NCBI GenBank assembly: GCA_036961295.1 | Contig: JBALVX010000002.1 | Span: 310,001 to 374,000, forward strand | Length of the DNA: 64,000 bases | Reading direction: 5' to 3' | Origin: JAGPUQ01 sp036961295 | GTDB taxonomy: Bacteria > Pseudomonadota > Gammaproteobacteria > Pseudomonadales > Porticoccaceae | Shown: piece by piece, positions 8,502-16,809 of the stretch | Layout of the letters: the number at the start of each line of letters is the position of its first letter | How positions within the stretch are numbered: position 1 is the first letter of the stretch | Program-made: the position numbers and the translations under genes | The notes under the pieces: model-generated | The model's database searches: none | Told to the model about the DNA's origin: nothing | The model's input: the letters and a program-made list of their open reading frames with translations, nothing else

Positions 8502-9092
8502 TCACTCAAACAGAAAAGCGCCAATATCCGCTAAATGCTGCTCAAAACCGGTAAAGCTGTGATCCCCACCTTGCTCTACAAGCACCTGACATGCGCGGTA
8601 CTTCTCCATAGCGAGGCGATAATCCAACACTTCGTCTCCGGCTTGCAGCAATACTTTGATACGTTCTGGCCGGGTGATTTGGGCGACCTCATAGGACTCT
8701 AGTTGCTCGAGGTGTTGCGGTTCGATAACACAGCGCTCTCCGGTATGGTAATTGGCTTGTTCACCAAGCAAATACTCTCGCCCCAACCACGGCCTAACCG
8801 CTGGGTTCACCAACACCGCTTTACAGCCGTACTGCTCTGCCAGAAAAGTGGCATAGAACCCGCCCATGGAACTCCCAAGCAAGACCACATCGCCGCCTAA
8901 CTCGGTCATCTTCTTATGCAGTTGAGCCATGGCCTGTTCGGGAAACGGGCTTAAAAAAGGGCATGCAAAGTCGATAGCCAGCGGGTATTGCTCTAGCCAA
9001 CGTCGCGTTAGCTCAGCCTTATAGGATTGTGGCGAGCTATTGAACCCGTGGATATAAACCAGTGTGGTTTTGGGCGAAACTGAAATAGACAC
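8502..9092 (-). CDS. yqiA: YqiA-type alpha/beta-hydrolase esterase
   Basis: This 196-residue protein has the YqiA/UPF0227 pattern. It shows VYIHGFNSSPQSYKA near the N terminus, the nucleophile elbow GSSMGGFYA, an Asp-containing QAGDEVLDY and a C-terminal GGDHSFTGFE with the catalytic His. The family hydrolyses short acyl esters; the natural substrate is unknown. It lies between cpdA and parE as in Escherichia coli. The start is GTG, chosen because GGAGGAG lies about twelve bases upstream. Confidence 0.9.
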   Translation of the reverse strand: MSISVSPKTTLVYIHGFNSSPQSYKAELTRRWLEQYPLAIDFACPFLSPFPEQAMAQLHKKMTELGGDVVLLGSSMGGFYATFLAEQYGCKAVLVNPAVRPWLGREYLLGEQANYHTGERCVIEPQHLEQLESYEVAQITRPERIKVLLQAGDEVLDYRLAMEKYRACQVLVEQGGDHSFTGFEQHLADIGAFLFE

Positions 9093-9346
9093 CGAAGCTC
9101 AACTCCTCCACAGGCGCGCAGCGGATACAGGCAGCGCTAATATCTTAACAATTGGTATAGGCGCGTGCGGACAGGCGCAATACGTCTCCATTGCCGCGAC
9201 GCTGGAAACCCTGGAATGGCTTTGGATTATAGGACTTGATTAGTGCTTTTGATAGGAGGATCTAGCTAGAAAAGTCTGGCGGGGCAATTTTTATAAATAA
9301 GCTTTTTTAATAAGCATAAGAGCGTAAAAAGTGTGCAGAACAGTAA

Positions 9347-10153
9347 TTAGTAACCCACGGCCTTGTGGTCAACCACTTGTCCTGTTTCCTTGAGAAACTC
9401 CACTCCGGTATCGATACTGCCATCGGGCCGCAGATCAATCCATCGGTATCCCGGCGACTGGTCGCTTAGCGCAAACTCGGGGCTGTTAGGTAAAAACTGA
9501 AAACAGGTCGATGGCGCAGTGTGTACTTCGCAACCCGCCCACTGACCCGCGAAGTCCTGGTGCACATGGCCGGAGAACACCGCTTTCACGTTACCACTGG
9601 CGCGCACAATGGCTTCCAGCTCGTCGGCATTGGCAATGCGTTGTCTGTCCAGCCAGTCGCAACCCACCGGTAGCGGAGGGTGGTGGAGAAACACAATAAC
9701 GGGCTTATCGGGCTCAGCGCTGAGGACTTGCTCTAAAAAATCCAGCTCGCTTTGCGCCAGCGCGCCGCCAACCTTTCCCGGCACCGAGGTATTGAGAGAA
9801 ATCACCCGCCATTGACCCATTTCCAACATCGGCCAATAGGATGCCGAGGAGAGCCCTTCCTCCATGATGGTCAATTGGTCGTGATTGCCCGGCAACCAGC
9901 CGTAGGGGATTTCGAGAAATTGCATCTGCTGAGCGAACAACTCATAGGCCTCGGGAGCGCCATTGGCGGCGATGTCACCGGTGGCATAAATCATATCCGG
10001 GGCGAGCTTCTGGGAGCCCAGCTCAGCCAATACCTGGCGGAAGGTTTCGTAGGTTTGAACACCCGCCAGACAATAATCACGGCTTGGGCCAATGTGGGGG
10101 TCAGTTATCTGCACTAGCCGCCAGGTCTTTTCGCTGGCTTTATTATTTTGCAT
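9347..10153 (-). CDS. cpdA: 3',5'-cyclic AMP phosphodiesterase CpdA
   Basis: This class III phosphodiesterase of 268 residues has the full metallophosphoesterase metal-binding set: TDPHIG, TGDIAANG, PGNHDQ, FLHHPPLPVG and FSGHVHQDF. It hydrolyses cAMP to AMP and so tunes CRP-type regulation. Its place between yqiA and yqiB matches the enterobacterial and pseudomonad order. The leader contains MQNNKASEKTWRL before the first strand, slightly longer than usual. No unusual residues were seen. Confidence 0.94.
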   Translation of the reverse strand: MQNNKASEKTWRLVQITDPHIGPSRDYCLAGVQTYETFRQVLAELGSQKLAPDMIYATGDIAANGAPEAYELFAQQMQFLEIPYGWLPGNHDQLTIMEEGLSSASYWPMLEMGQWRVISLNTSVPGKVGGALAQSELDFLEQVLSAEPDKPVIVFLHHPPLPVGCDWLDRQRIANADELEAIVRASGNVKAVFSGHVHQDFAGQWAGCEVHTAPSTCFQFLPNSPEFALSDQSPGYRWIDLRPDGSIDTGVEFLKETGQVVDHKAVGY

Positions 10154-10224
10154 TATTAGCCATCCCGCTCCACCCGTCGACGACGAGTAATCCGCACCCC
10201 CTTAGTACAGAGACTAACTCTATA

Positions 10225-10692
10225 CTAGTAGAGCGGCAAACACTCCTCTTCAAGCGCGTAACCGTGCGCCGAGCAATGAGCCAACCATTCGCCGAGAAAA
10301 TGATTCCACTGGAATTTCTCGTCGGGCTGCACCATGTGTTCGTTAGGATAAGCATATTTTGATTGAATGTAATTTACCCTTTGACAGGTAGTCACCTCGG
10401 CTAGTTTGGCGTCGTGATAAAGACGCACCTTTATTTTCGGTGGGCGCATCGTGCCCGACCCTGGCATTTTGACAGCATGTACTTCAGTCATTTCTACCAA
10501 CGTCGTGTAGGGAGTCCGTTCCAGCACCGAAAACACCAGGACACTGTTACTGTCACCACTACTATCACCCAGGCCTAGTCGACGTTCTGCCGCCGACATT
10601 ATGTCGGGAAATAACTGCAATAAACGCGCATAGTTAGCTTCGCAATCCGCCAACATGCCCTTTAGATCAACTTTATAACGCTCTCGCTTCAT
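10225..10692 (-). CDS. yqiB: DUF1249 family protein YqiB
   Basis: This protein of about 155 residues is recognisable as YqiB/DUF1249 from YKVDLKGMLADCEANYARLLQLFPD, ERTPYTTLVEM, IKVRLYHDAKLAEV and YAYPNEHMVQPDEKFQWNHFLGEWLAHC. The function is unknown. It is habitually co-located with nudF and cpdA, as here. I prefer the ATG at 10692 over a TTG at 10707, because MKRERYKVD matches the family start. A two-copy 12-bp repeat at 10546-10569 encodes the GDSSGDSN loop, absent from the E. coli protein. Confidence 0.88.
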   Translation of the reverse strand: MKRERYKVDLKGMLADCEANYARLLQLFPDIMSAAERRLGLGDSSGDSNSVLVFSVLERTPYTTLVEMTEVHAVKMPGSGTMRPPKIKVRLYHDAKLAEVTTCQRVNYIQSKYAYPNEHMVQPDEKFQWNHFLGEWLAHCSAHGYALEEECLPLY

Positions 10693-10714
10693 AACCGCTA
10701 GTTCCAAATCAACA

Positions 10715-11389
10715 TTAACGAGAATAGCCTATAGTTCTTGATTTTTTTCTCCAATTTTTGTGAACCAGCTCACGGTTTAACATCAGCCACTGCAAACACA
10801 CAATAGTCGCCGCATTGTTACAGCGCCCGGAATTTAGCGTATTAAAGGCCTCGGCCTCAGGTACAACACACAACAAAATATCTTCGTGCTCACCGGCGAC
10901 ACCATAACAGCCGCCGGAATGTTCTAAATCGGTCAGCCCACAAAACAGCTTGATGGTTTCGTTGCTGCCTCCGGGGCTAACTAAATACTCGCAGATGGGC
11001 TCTAGCTCCACCTGTTCAATGCCCGCCTCTTCAAATAACTCCCGACGGGCAACCTCCTCCGCACTTTCTCCCGCTTCGACCATACCCGCAACCACTTCCA
11101 ACAGCCAGGGGCTATTAGGCTGACCCAAAGCCCCGACCCGAAATTGCTCAATCAAGCCAATCAACTCCCGATCCGGATCATAGAGTAATACCCCCACCGC
11201 AGGCCCGCGCACAAATAGTTCTCGGCTAAACGGCTCGCTCCAGCCCCCCTCGTACAAACGATGGCGTAGCGTGAGCCGCTCCATGGTAAAGAAGCCATCG
11301 TATACGGTTTCTTTACCCAGCAATTCTACGTCGCTGCCCTCAGTAAAGGCCTGGTCGGTGAGCTTGCGATTTTTCCGCGTCGTTTCCAT
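10715..11389 (-). CDS. nudF: ADP-ribose pyrophosphatase (Nudix)
   Basis: This 224-residue Nudix hydrolase has the box GMVEAGESAEEVARRELFEEAGI (G-x5-E-x7-RE-x2-EE-x-G). The flanking strands, such as REELFVRGPAVGVLLYD and YLVSPGGSNETIKLF, are typical of ADP-ribose pyrophosphatases. It cleaves ADP-ribose to AMP and ribose 5-phosphate. It heads the minus-strand group nudF-yqiB-cpdA and is divergent from tolC, the classic E. coli arrangement. The ATG is ordinary. Confidence 0.93.
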   Translation of the reverse strand: METTRKNRKLTDQAFTEGSDVELLGKETVYDGFFTMERLTLRHRLYEGGWSEPFSRELFVRGPAVGVLLYDPDRELIGLIEQFRVGALGQPNSPWLLEVVAGMVEAGESAEEVARRELFEEAGIEQVELEPICEYLVSPGGSNETIKLFCGLTDLEHSGGCYGVAGEHEDILLCVVPEAEAFNTLNSGRCNNAATIVCLQWLMLNRELVHKNWRKKSRTIGYSR

Positions 11390-11447
11390 ACTGCAATCTT
11401 ACCTGTTATTCCGGTCTCGTGAAAAACCCGAATCTGCTACCATACCG

Positions 11448-11485
11448 CCCAGTAACCCTGCTAGTAAGCCCGGCAGTAACCCGCG
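11448..11485 (+). repeat. 13-bp degenerate tandem repeat between nudF and tolC
   Basis: Three units (11448-11460, 11461-11473, 11474-11485) share CNAGTAANCCNG. It is separate from the 15-bp array that starts 19 bases further on and forms the tolC N terminus. Confidence 0.65.
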
Positions 11486-11503
11486 TTTAAACTTGGCCGC
11501 ATT

Positions 11504-11608
11504 ATCTATCAACGAACGGTGTATCAGCCAAAGGTCTATCAACGAACGATGTATCAGCTAAAGGTGTATCAAGCAAATATGTACCAACAAAAGACGTACC
11601 CGAGAAGT
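11504..11608 (+). repeat. 15-bp tandem repeat, 7 units, forming the start of tolC
   Basis: Seven 15-bp units run from 11504 to 11608. They have the pattern RTNTAYCARCNAAAG, and neighbouring copies alternate between a CAACGAACG and a CAGCYAAAG half. The alternation suggests a 30-bp higher-order duplication. The units carry in-frame start codons at 11519 (GTG), 11549 (ATG), 11564 (GTG) and 11579 (ATG), so TolC could begin at several of them. Confidence 0.9.
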
Positions 11609-13090
11609 AAACCCCAAGGAATCCAGCGGATTTTTCCCGCTCCTTGCGCGTCACTTTTTTCAGCAGCACGCCTGATCGCGCCGTGTCTCGTGATTCTCGG
11701 CCTGTCGGCAAACTCGGCAAGCTCGGAAACGCTGGTGGAAATCTATGAACTGGCGCTCGCTAACGATCCGCAAGTGCGCGCCGCAGAAGCCAGCTATAAA
11801 GCCGGGAAAGAAGCGCTACCACAGGCCAGATCGGGGCTGCTACCCGCGCTGTCCGCTTCCGCCGCCTACAGCGATGGCGACGGTATTCGAGGCAACTCCC
11901 GTACTCTAGGGTCGAGCTTCGTATCCCAGAGCATCGGCGATTACGACGACGAGGGCGAAAGCTACAGCGTATCGCTGACTCAGCCGTTATTTGACCTGCC
12001 CGCCTGGTTTACTTTCAAGCAAGGTAAAGACCTGGATCAGCAGGCGGCGGTCCAATTCGCCAAAGAGCAGCAAAGCACGATTATTCGCGTTACCGACACC
12101 TACTTTGCCGTGCTGCGAGCCAAAGAAAATTTGTCTTCCTCGCAAGCGGAGGAAAGAGCCATCGGTCGCCAGCTAGAACAAACCAAAGAACGCTTTGAAG
12201 TGGGCCTACTGCCCATCACTGATGTTCACGAAGCCCAGGCCGCCTACGATTCAGCCCTGGTCAATACGCTGGAGGCGCGCAGCGCTCTCGATATCGCCTT
12301 TGAAGGCCTGCAAGTTTTGACCGGCAAGCACCACGGCTCATTAGCCGGTCTGATTGCGGAATTTCCGATCACCCCACCCGAGCCATTGGAGCGAGAGGCC
12401 TGGGTAACATTCGCCCAGTCCAATAACCTGGCGCTGAAAGCGGCCCGCCTGTCGATGATGGCGGCCGAGAACCATGCACAGAGTAAAAAATCGGAACATT
12501 TACCTAAGGTGTCGGCCAGTCTTAATTATTCAAAAAATTACAACGACGGCGTGTTCAATCGCGATGGCGGCGTAGACCCTAATCCACCATTCGGCTTCGA
12601 GGACCCGGCCCGCCAACCCTTCACCGCCGATGAAGAAGCCACGGTGTTTACGCTAAGACTCGACGCCCCTCTCTACAGCGGGGGTCTGATCAGTTCGCAG
12701 CGCCGACAGGCCTCTCAGGAATATATCCTGGCCCGCGAAAATCACTTACTCGCGCAACGCAATACCACCCAACAAGCGCGCTCCCAGCATTTGCGTGTAC
12801 TCACCGATGCCGCGCGCGTCAGGGCACGAGCACAGGCGATTACCTCCGCACAAAGTGCTGAGGAAGCGACTCAAGCCGGTTATGACGTGGGCACTCGCAA
12901 TATTGTCGATGTATTAATTTCCCAGCGAACGCTGTATCAGGCCCAGCGCGATTACGCTAACGCCCGCTATGATTACGTCGCCAGCATGCTGCGTTTAAAG
13001 GAAGTGGCGGGGCAACTAAGTCCTCAGGATATCGCGCAACTCGACCGCTGGCTTAGCTCTGAAATTAACGTGGAACGAGCGACGCAATAA
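11519..13090 (+). CDS. tolC: TolC family outer-membrane efflux/secretion channel
   Basis: This protein of up to 523 residues has two outer-membrane-efflux repeats. Signs include ETLVEIYELALANDPQVRAAEASYKAGKEALPQARSGLLP at the start, LTQPLFD and LDAPLYSGG at the two beta-strand/helix junctions, and RNIVDVLISQRTLYQAQRDYANARYDYV near the end. It forms the trimeric exit duct for RND/MFS/ABC efflux and type I secretion. A hydrophobic stretch followed by SANSASSE looks like a signal peptide with cleavage near the second Ala-rich site. Everything before it (MYQPKVYQRTMYQLKVYQ and so on) is translated 15-bp repeat. There is no plausible start downstream of the repeat, so the N terminus must lie inside it. 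The 3' end overlaps convergent waaA by 26 bases. Confidence 0.93.
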   Translation: MYQPKVYQRTMYQLKVYQANMYQQKTYPRSKPQGIQRIFPAPCASLFSAARLIAPCLVILGLSANSASSETLVEIYELALANDPQVRAAEASYKAGKEALPQARSGLLPALSASAAYSDGDGIRGNSRTLGSSFVSQSIGDYDDEGESYSVSLTQPLFDLPAWFTFKQGKDLDQQAAVQFAKEQQSTIIRVTDTYFAVLRAKENLSSSQAEERAIGRQLEQTKERFEVGLLPITDVHEAQAAYDSALVNTLEARSALDIAFEGLQVLTGKHHGSLAGLIAEFPITPPEPLEREAWVTFAQSNNLALKAARLSMMAAENHAQSKKSEHLPKVSASLNYSKNYNDGVFNRDGGVDPNPPFGFEDPARQPFTADEEATVFTLRLDAPLYSGGLISSQRRQASQEYILARENHLLAQRNTTQQARSQHLRVLTDAARVRARAQAITSAQSAEEATQAGYDVGTRNIVDVLISQRTLYQAQRDYANARYDYVASMLRLKEVAGQLSPQDIAQLDRWLSSEINVERATQ

Positions 13091-14423
13091 TATTTTGCAA
13101 GCGCGCCAGCGCGCCTCGATTGGACTCGGTCACTACGAGAGCGGCCTGCCCCATCGCCTGGCATTGATTGTTATCCGCGACATTACTAGTAGTTAGTAAA
13201 CCCGTCGCAGCTTCGGCCAGGGCATCGACATCCTCACAAATAAGCATCCCGCCCGCGTCCAGCAATAGCTGAGTCGCCTCGGTGAAGTTAAAGACATGGG
13301 GGCCGCTTAACACCGGCTTACCCCAGGCCGCCGGCTCAATCACATTGTGTCCGCCCACGGCAACCAGGCTACCGCCCACAAACACCAGGTCACTGGCGCC
13401 ACAAAACACCAGCAACTCGCCCATGGTGTCGCCGAGTAAAATATCCGTCGTTACCGGGAGTACCGCAGGCGCGATAGGCACAGCTTCGTTTTGAGTTGCT
13501 TCGCTTTGAGTTGCATCGCTTTGGTTTGCATCAAGCAGAATCGAACGCCTACTCACTGAGAAACCCATACTGCCACACTGCTCAGCCACCCCATCAAAGC
13601 GCTCCGGATGTCGCGGCACCAACACCAGCAACACTTCAGGGAGCTTGCGCCGAACCGCCGCAAAGGCCGTTAAAACCTGCTCGTCTTCACCGGCGTGAGT
13701 ACTGGCCGCCAACCAGATCGGCCGCTCATTGCCAGCCTGCCATTGTCGGCGTAACTCATTGGCCTGAGCGCGCAATTCGTCCGTCAGCTCAAGATCAAAT
13801 TTAATATTGCCGGTAACACTTATTTTTTCTGGCGCCACGCCCAGTGATAAAAAGCGCTCACTATCCGCTTTAGTTTGCGCCGCAATGGCCGCTAACTCCT
13901 GCATCATCGGGACAGCCAACCACCGCGCTTTGCGATAACCGGCAGCAGATTTTTTCGATAATCGCGCATTGGCCAAAATAACCGGAATACCGCGCTTAGC
14001 GCAGGCGTGGATGGTATTAGGCCACAATTCGGTTTCCATAATAATTAAAACACTGGGACGCACCCGCTGTAAAAAACGCTGAACAACGTCCGGTAAATCG
14101 TAGGGCGCATAACAGTGGTAGACGCTGTCGCCAAAAATACTGGTCACCCGCTCAGAACCCGTTGGCGTCATCGTAGTAACAGCAAGCGTCGCATCGGGAT
14201 ACCGGCATTGCAGCGCTTTAATCAACGGCACTGCGGCAAGGGTTTCTCCCACCGAAACCGAATGCACCCAAATTACCGGTGACAAAGTTGGCCTCACAAA
14301 CCCAAAACGTTCCCCCCAGCGTTTGGCATAGGCCGGTGCTTTGCGCGCACGCAAAGCCAGACGCAGCACAATTAAGGGCGTCAACAGGTAAAATACAATG
14401 GTATAAAGCCAGCGAGCGAACAC
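13065..14423 (-). CDS. waaA: 3-deoxy-D-manno-octulosonic acid transferase
   Basis: This 452-residue GT30 enzyme adds Kdo to lipid A at the inner membrane. It has an N-terminal membrane helix (TIVFYLLTPLIVLRLALRARK), VWVHSVSVGETLAAVPLI, IIMETELWPNTIHACAKRGIPVILANARLS and the C-terminal FVGGSLVAVGGHNVIEPAAWGKPVLSGPH. The start is GTG, supported by GGAGG six bases upstream. A loop at about residues 300-318 (DANQSDATQSEATQNEA) is encoded by a 15-bp repeat and extends the protein past the usual 425 residues. E. coli WaaA adds two Kdo units; whether this one does cannot be told. Confidence 0.95.
   Translation of the reverse strand: MFARWLYTIVFYLLTPLIVLRLALRARKAPAYAKRWGERFGFVRPTLSPVIWVHSVSVGETLAAVPLIKALQCRYPDATLAVTTMTPTGSERVTSIFGDSVYHCYAPYDLPDVVQRFLQRVRPSVLIIMETELWPNTIHACAKRGIPVILANARLSKKSAAGYRKARWLAVPMMQELAAIAAQTKADSERFLSLGVAPEKISVTGNIKFDLELTDELRAQANELRRQWQAGNERPIWLAASTHAGEDEQVLTAFAAVRRKLPEVLLVLVPRHPERFDGVAEQCGSMGFSVSRRSILLDANQSDATQSEATQNEAVPIAPAVLPVTTDILLGDTMGELLVFCGASDLVFVGGSLVAVGGHNVIEPAAWGKPVLSGPHVFNFTEATQLLLDAGGMLICEDVDALAEAATGLLTTSNVADNNQCQAMGQAALVVTESNRGALARLQNIIASLVPR
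13483..13532 (+). repeat. In-frame 15-bp tandem repeat in waaA
   Basis: Units at 13483-13497, 13498-13512 and 13513-13527, plus a partial copy, share GCWTCGYTTTGRKTT. They encode the DATQS/EATQN motif repeated in a WaaA loop. Confidence 0.85.
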
Positions 14424-14557
14424 GATACCTCCAAGTGCTCAGCATACCGGGGAGGTTCGCCGATTGCATGCTTTCGCGTACAGATTTCATCAAACATTAA
14501 ACGCACACGCTATACTGTGCGCTGACAAAATGACTAAAAAATTCTATCGGCGAGTTT

Positions 14558-15877
14558 ATGTCTGACACCCAAAGCAAAATCGAATTAGCATCCGCCTCCG
14601 CAGATATTACTAGCGATAGCGTCGTCGATATTGCCATTATGGGTGGCGGCATTGCCGGTTTGTGGTTGCTCAACCGCTTGTGCAATCAAGGCTACAACGC
14701 AATTTTGTTTGAACAAAGCGCGCTAGGCTCCCAGCAAACGGTTGCCAGCCAGGGCATGATTCATGGCGGTATTAAATACACCCTCGGCGGCGCGCTGAGC
14801 GGGGCCTCCGAAGCGATTGCCGATATGCCGAATCACTGGCGACGCTGTTTGCGCGGCGAAGGCGATGTGGATCTCACCGGCGCCAACATACTCAGCGATC
14901 ATTTTTATCTTTGGTCTGCGGCAAGTACCGCATCAAAGATAAGCACCTTCCTGGCGAGTAAAGTGACTCGTGGGCGTGTGGACAAAGTCAAAAATAACGA
15001 CTTGCCGGATGTTTTCCAGCATCAGGATTTTGCTGGCACCGTGTATCGCCTGGTGGATATGGTGATGGACACGCCCAACCTGGTGGCAACCCTGGCAAAA
15101 AATTACCAGGAACGGATATTTTTACTGCCTCCCGAACAGGCGCAATGGCTTTCGGAACCCGACGGCAGGGTGCGTTTAAATATTTTGGGGCAAGACCCGG
15201 CTCGTACGGTTCATACTTCTATTAAAGCCGCCGCCTTTATTTTTGCGGCGGGTGCAGGCAACGCGGCGCTACTTGAGCAAGTAGGCGCGGACAACATCAA
15301 AATGCAGCGGCGCCCCCTACAGCAAGTGATGGTGAAGCATCGCTATCCCCACAGCTTTTTTGGCCATTGTTTGGGAGCCGAGAAAACCCCAAGACTGACG
15401 ATTTCCAGTTATCCATGCAGCGACGGCGCGCAAATATGGTATTTGGGGGGGAGTTTGGCGGAAAAAGGTGCCCAGCAAACCGAAGTTGAGCTGATCGCAG
15501 CGGCACAGCGAGAACTCAAACAATTGATACCCTGGATTAATTTTGACGATGCGCAGTGGGCTACCCTGGCCATCGACCGCGCGGAACCCAAACAACGCAA
15601 TTTTGCCCGACCCGATAAGGCCTTTGCGGCCTGGGCGGGAAAGACCGCGTCTGGCGGCTCTAGTAATAGCACTAATAACCGCACTGACAACATAGACACC
15701 AGCAATGTAATCGCCGCCTGGCCCACCAAACTAACGCTGTGCCCCAACCTGGGCACGGAAGTTTCGCAATTACTGAACGTCAAAGGTATAAAACCTTCTG
15801 CCGACGCTAAGATTCCGGCTCTCGAACTACCGACGCCGCCCTTTGCTCTGAGCCCCTGGGATACTGCCTTTACTTAA
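14558..15877 (+). CDS. FAD-dependent oxidoreductase, glycerol-3-phosphate-dehydrogenase-like (DAO fold)
   Basis: This 439-residue protein opens with a GxGxxG dinucleotide-binding motif, IMGGGIAGLWLLNRLCNQGYNAILFEQ. It continues with TVASQGMIHGGIKYTLGGALSGASEAIADMP, the DAO/GlpD-type flavin contact region. It lies downstream of divergent waaA and is followed by an aldo/keto reductase in the same direction. The substrate is not evident, and I do not assign a pathway. A run of Ser, Thr and Asn at about residues 367-384 (GSSNSTNNRTDN) is coded by a 12-bp repeat. The ATG lies at 14558. Confidence 0.8.
   Translation: MSDTQSKIELASASADITSDSVVDIAIMGGGIAGLWLLNRLCNQGYNAILFEQSALGSQQTVASQGMIHGGIKYTLGGALSGASEAIADMPNHWRRCLRGEGDVDLTGANILSDHFYLWSAASTASKISTFLASKVTRGRVDKVKNNDLPDVFQHQDFAGTVYRLVDMVMDTPNLVATLAKNYQERIFLLPPEQAQWLSEPDGRVRLNILGQDPARTVHTSIKAAAFIFAAGAGNAALLEQVGADNIKMQRRPLQQVMVKHRYPHSFFGHCLGAEKTPRLTISSYPCSDGAQIWYLGGSLAEKGAQQTEVELIAAAQRELKQLIPWINFDDAQWATLAIDRAEPKQRNFARPDKAFAAWAGKTASGGSSNSTNNRTDNIDTSNVIAAWPTKLTLCPNLGTEVSQLLNVKGIKPSADAKIPALELPTPPFALSPWDTAFT
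15656..15706 (+). repeat. In-frame 12-bp degenerate repeat in FAD oxidoreductase gene
   Basis: Units 15656-15667, 15668-15679 and 15680-15691, plus a diverged tail, encode GSSN/STNN/RTDN/IDTSN. Each unit has two or more changes but keeps the NGCNCTNNTAAN layout. Confidence 0.65.
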
Positions 15878-15936
15878 TATGAAATACCTAATATAAAAAT
15901 CGCCTGATATGAAAATTCTCTGACATGGAAAACACA
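15875..15936 (+). promoter_or_regulatory. Stop/start cassette repeat linking FAD oxidoreductase and aldo/keto reductase genes
   Basis: Four units (15875-15888, 15889-15904, 15905-15920, 15921-15936) share TRAYATGAAAA. The first contains the stop codon of the FAD gene and the last the ATG of the next gene. In between are tiny frames MKYLI (15879-15896) and MKIL (15909-15923). Each ATG in the series lies one base after a stop codon, except in unit 2, where ATA replaces ATG. No Shine-Dalgarno sequence precedes the downstream ATG at 15925. The likely origin is serial duplication of an original TGANATG junction; a coupling function is inferred. Confidence 0.6.
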
Positions 15937-16809
15937 TTGGACAGCAGCTCTCAAATGCCTTCATCCACACTGCCCCGGCGAGCCCTGGGGAGTACTGGAA
16001 TTGAGGTGAGTATTCTGGGCTTAGGCACCGTTAAACTGGGCAGAAACGAGGGTGTTAAATATCCTGATACCTTTGCTATTCCCGACGATCGCTCAGCGCA
16101 AGCGTTACTGACTTTGGCGCGGGATAGGGGTATCAACCTGATCGACACCGCGCCCGCCTACGGCACCAGCGAACAACGTCTGGGCAAACTGTTGCAGGGT
16201 CAACGCGAGCACTGGGTTATTTGCAGCAAGGTCGGCGAAGAATTTACCGAGGGGGAGTCCCACTACCATTTTGACCCGGCCCATACCCGCTCGAGTATTG
16301 AGCGCAGCTTGCAACGCCTCAATACAGAGGTATTGGATATCGTGCTAGTGCATTCGGACGGCAACGACGCCGCCATTATCAACGACTACGGTACGCTGCA
16401 GGTCCTGGCCGAGATGAAACAGGAAGGCAAAATTCGCAGCTTTGGCATGTCCACCAAAACAGTCTCTGGCGGTTTACTCGCGGCGGAGCAATGCGACGTG
16501 GTGATGGTGACCTGGAACCTGGCCTATAACGACGAGATTCCGGTGATTGATCGCTGCCTGGAATTAAATAAAGGTGTACTGATTAAAAAGGCTTTAGCGA
16601 GTGGTCACACTACACTAGGGCAAATCAATTCCAGTCAAAGCGATAAGTCCGTAAATGATAAGCCCGTAAATGATAGCCCTGGCGACCCGGTTGCCTCGAC
16701 CTTTAAAACCTTACTCGGCCACCAGGGCGTCAGCAGTATTATTATTGGCTCCATCAATCCAGAACATATTCGCAGCAATATCAACGCGGCTATCGCCGCT
16801 AATCCGTAG
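15925..16809 (+). CDS. Aldo/keto reductase
   Basis: This 294-residue AKR-fold protein has LGSTGIEVSILGLGTVKLGR, NLIDTAPAYGTSEQRLGKLL (catalytic Asp and Tyr), VICSKVGEE with the Lys, and DIVLVHSDG in place of the usual LxHxP. The C-terminal TLLGHQGVSSIIIGSINPEHIRSNI is the nucleotide-binding end. It should reduce an aldehyde or ketone with NADPH. It forms a two-gene unit with the preceding FAD oxidoreductase; the joint pathway is unknown. A 15-bp repeat at 16642-16686 lengthens a loop (DKSVNDKPVNDSPGD). The last 11 bases overlap convergent hldE. Confidence 0.87.
   Translation: MENTLDSSSQMPSSTLPRRALGSTGIEVSILGLGTVKLGRNEGVKYPDTFAIPDDRSAQALLTLARDRGINLIDTAPAYGTSEQRLGKLLQGQREHWVICSKVGEEFTEGESHYHFDPAHTRSSIERSLQRLNTEVLDIVLVHSDGNDAAIINDYGTLQVLAEMKQEGKIRSFGMSTKTVSGGLLAAEQCDVVMVTWNLAYNDEIPVIDRCLELNKGVLIKKALASGHTTLGQINSSQSDKSVNDKPVNDSPGDPVASTFKTLLGHQGVSSIIIGSINPEHIRSNINAAIAANP
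16642..16686 (+). repeat. In-frame 15-bp tandem repeat in aldo/keto reductase gene
   Basis: Units 16642-16656 and 16657-16671 differ at one base. A diverged third unit occupies 16672-16686. The repeat encodes DKSVN/DKPVN/DSPGD. The low divergence suggests a recent duplication. Confidence 0.85.
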
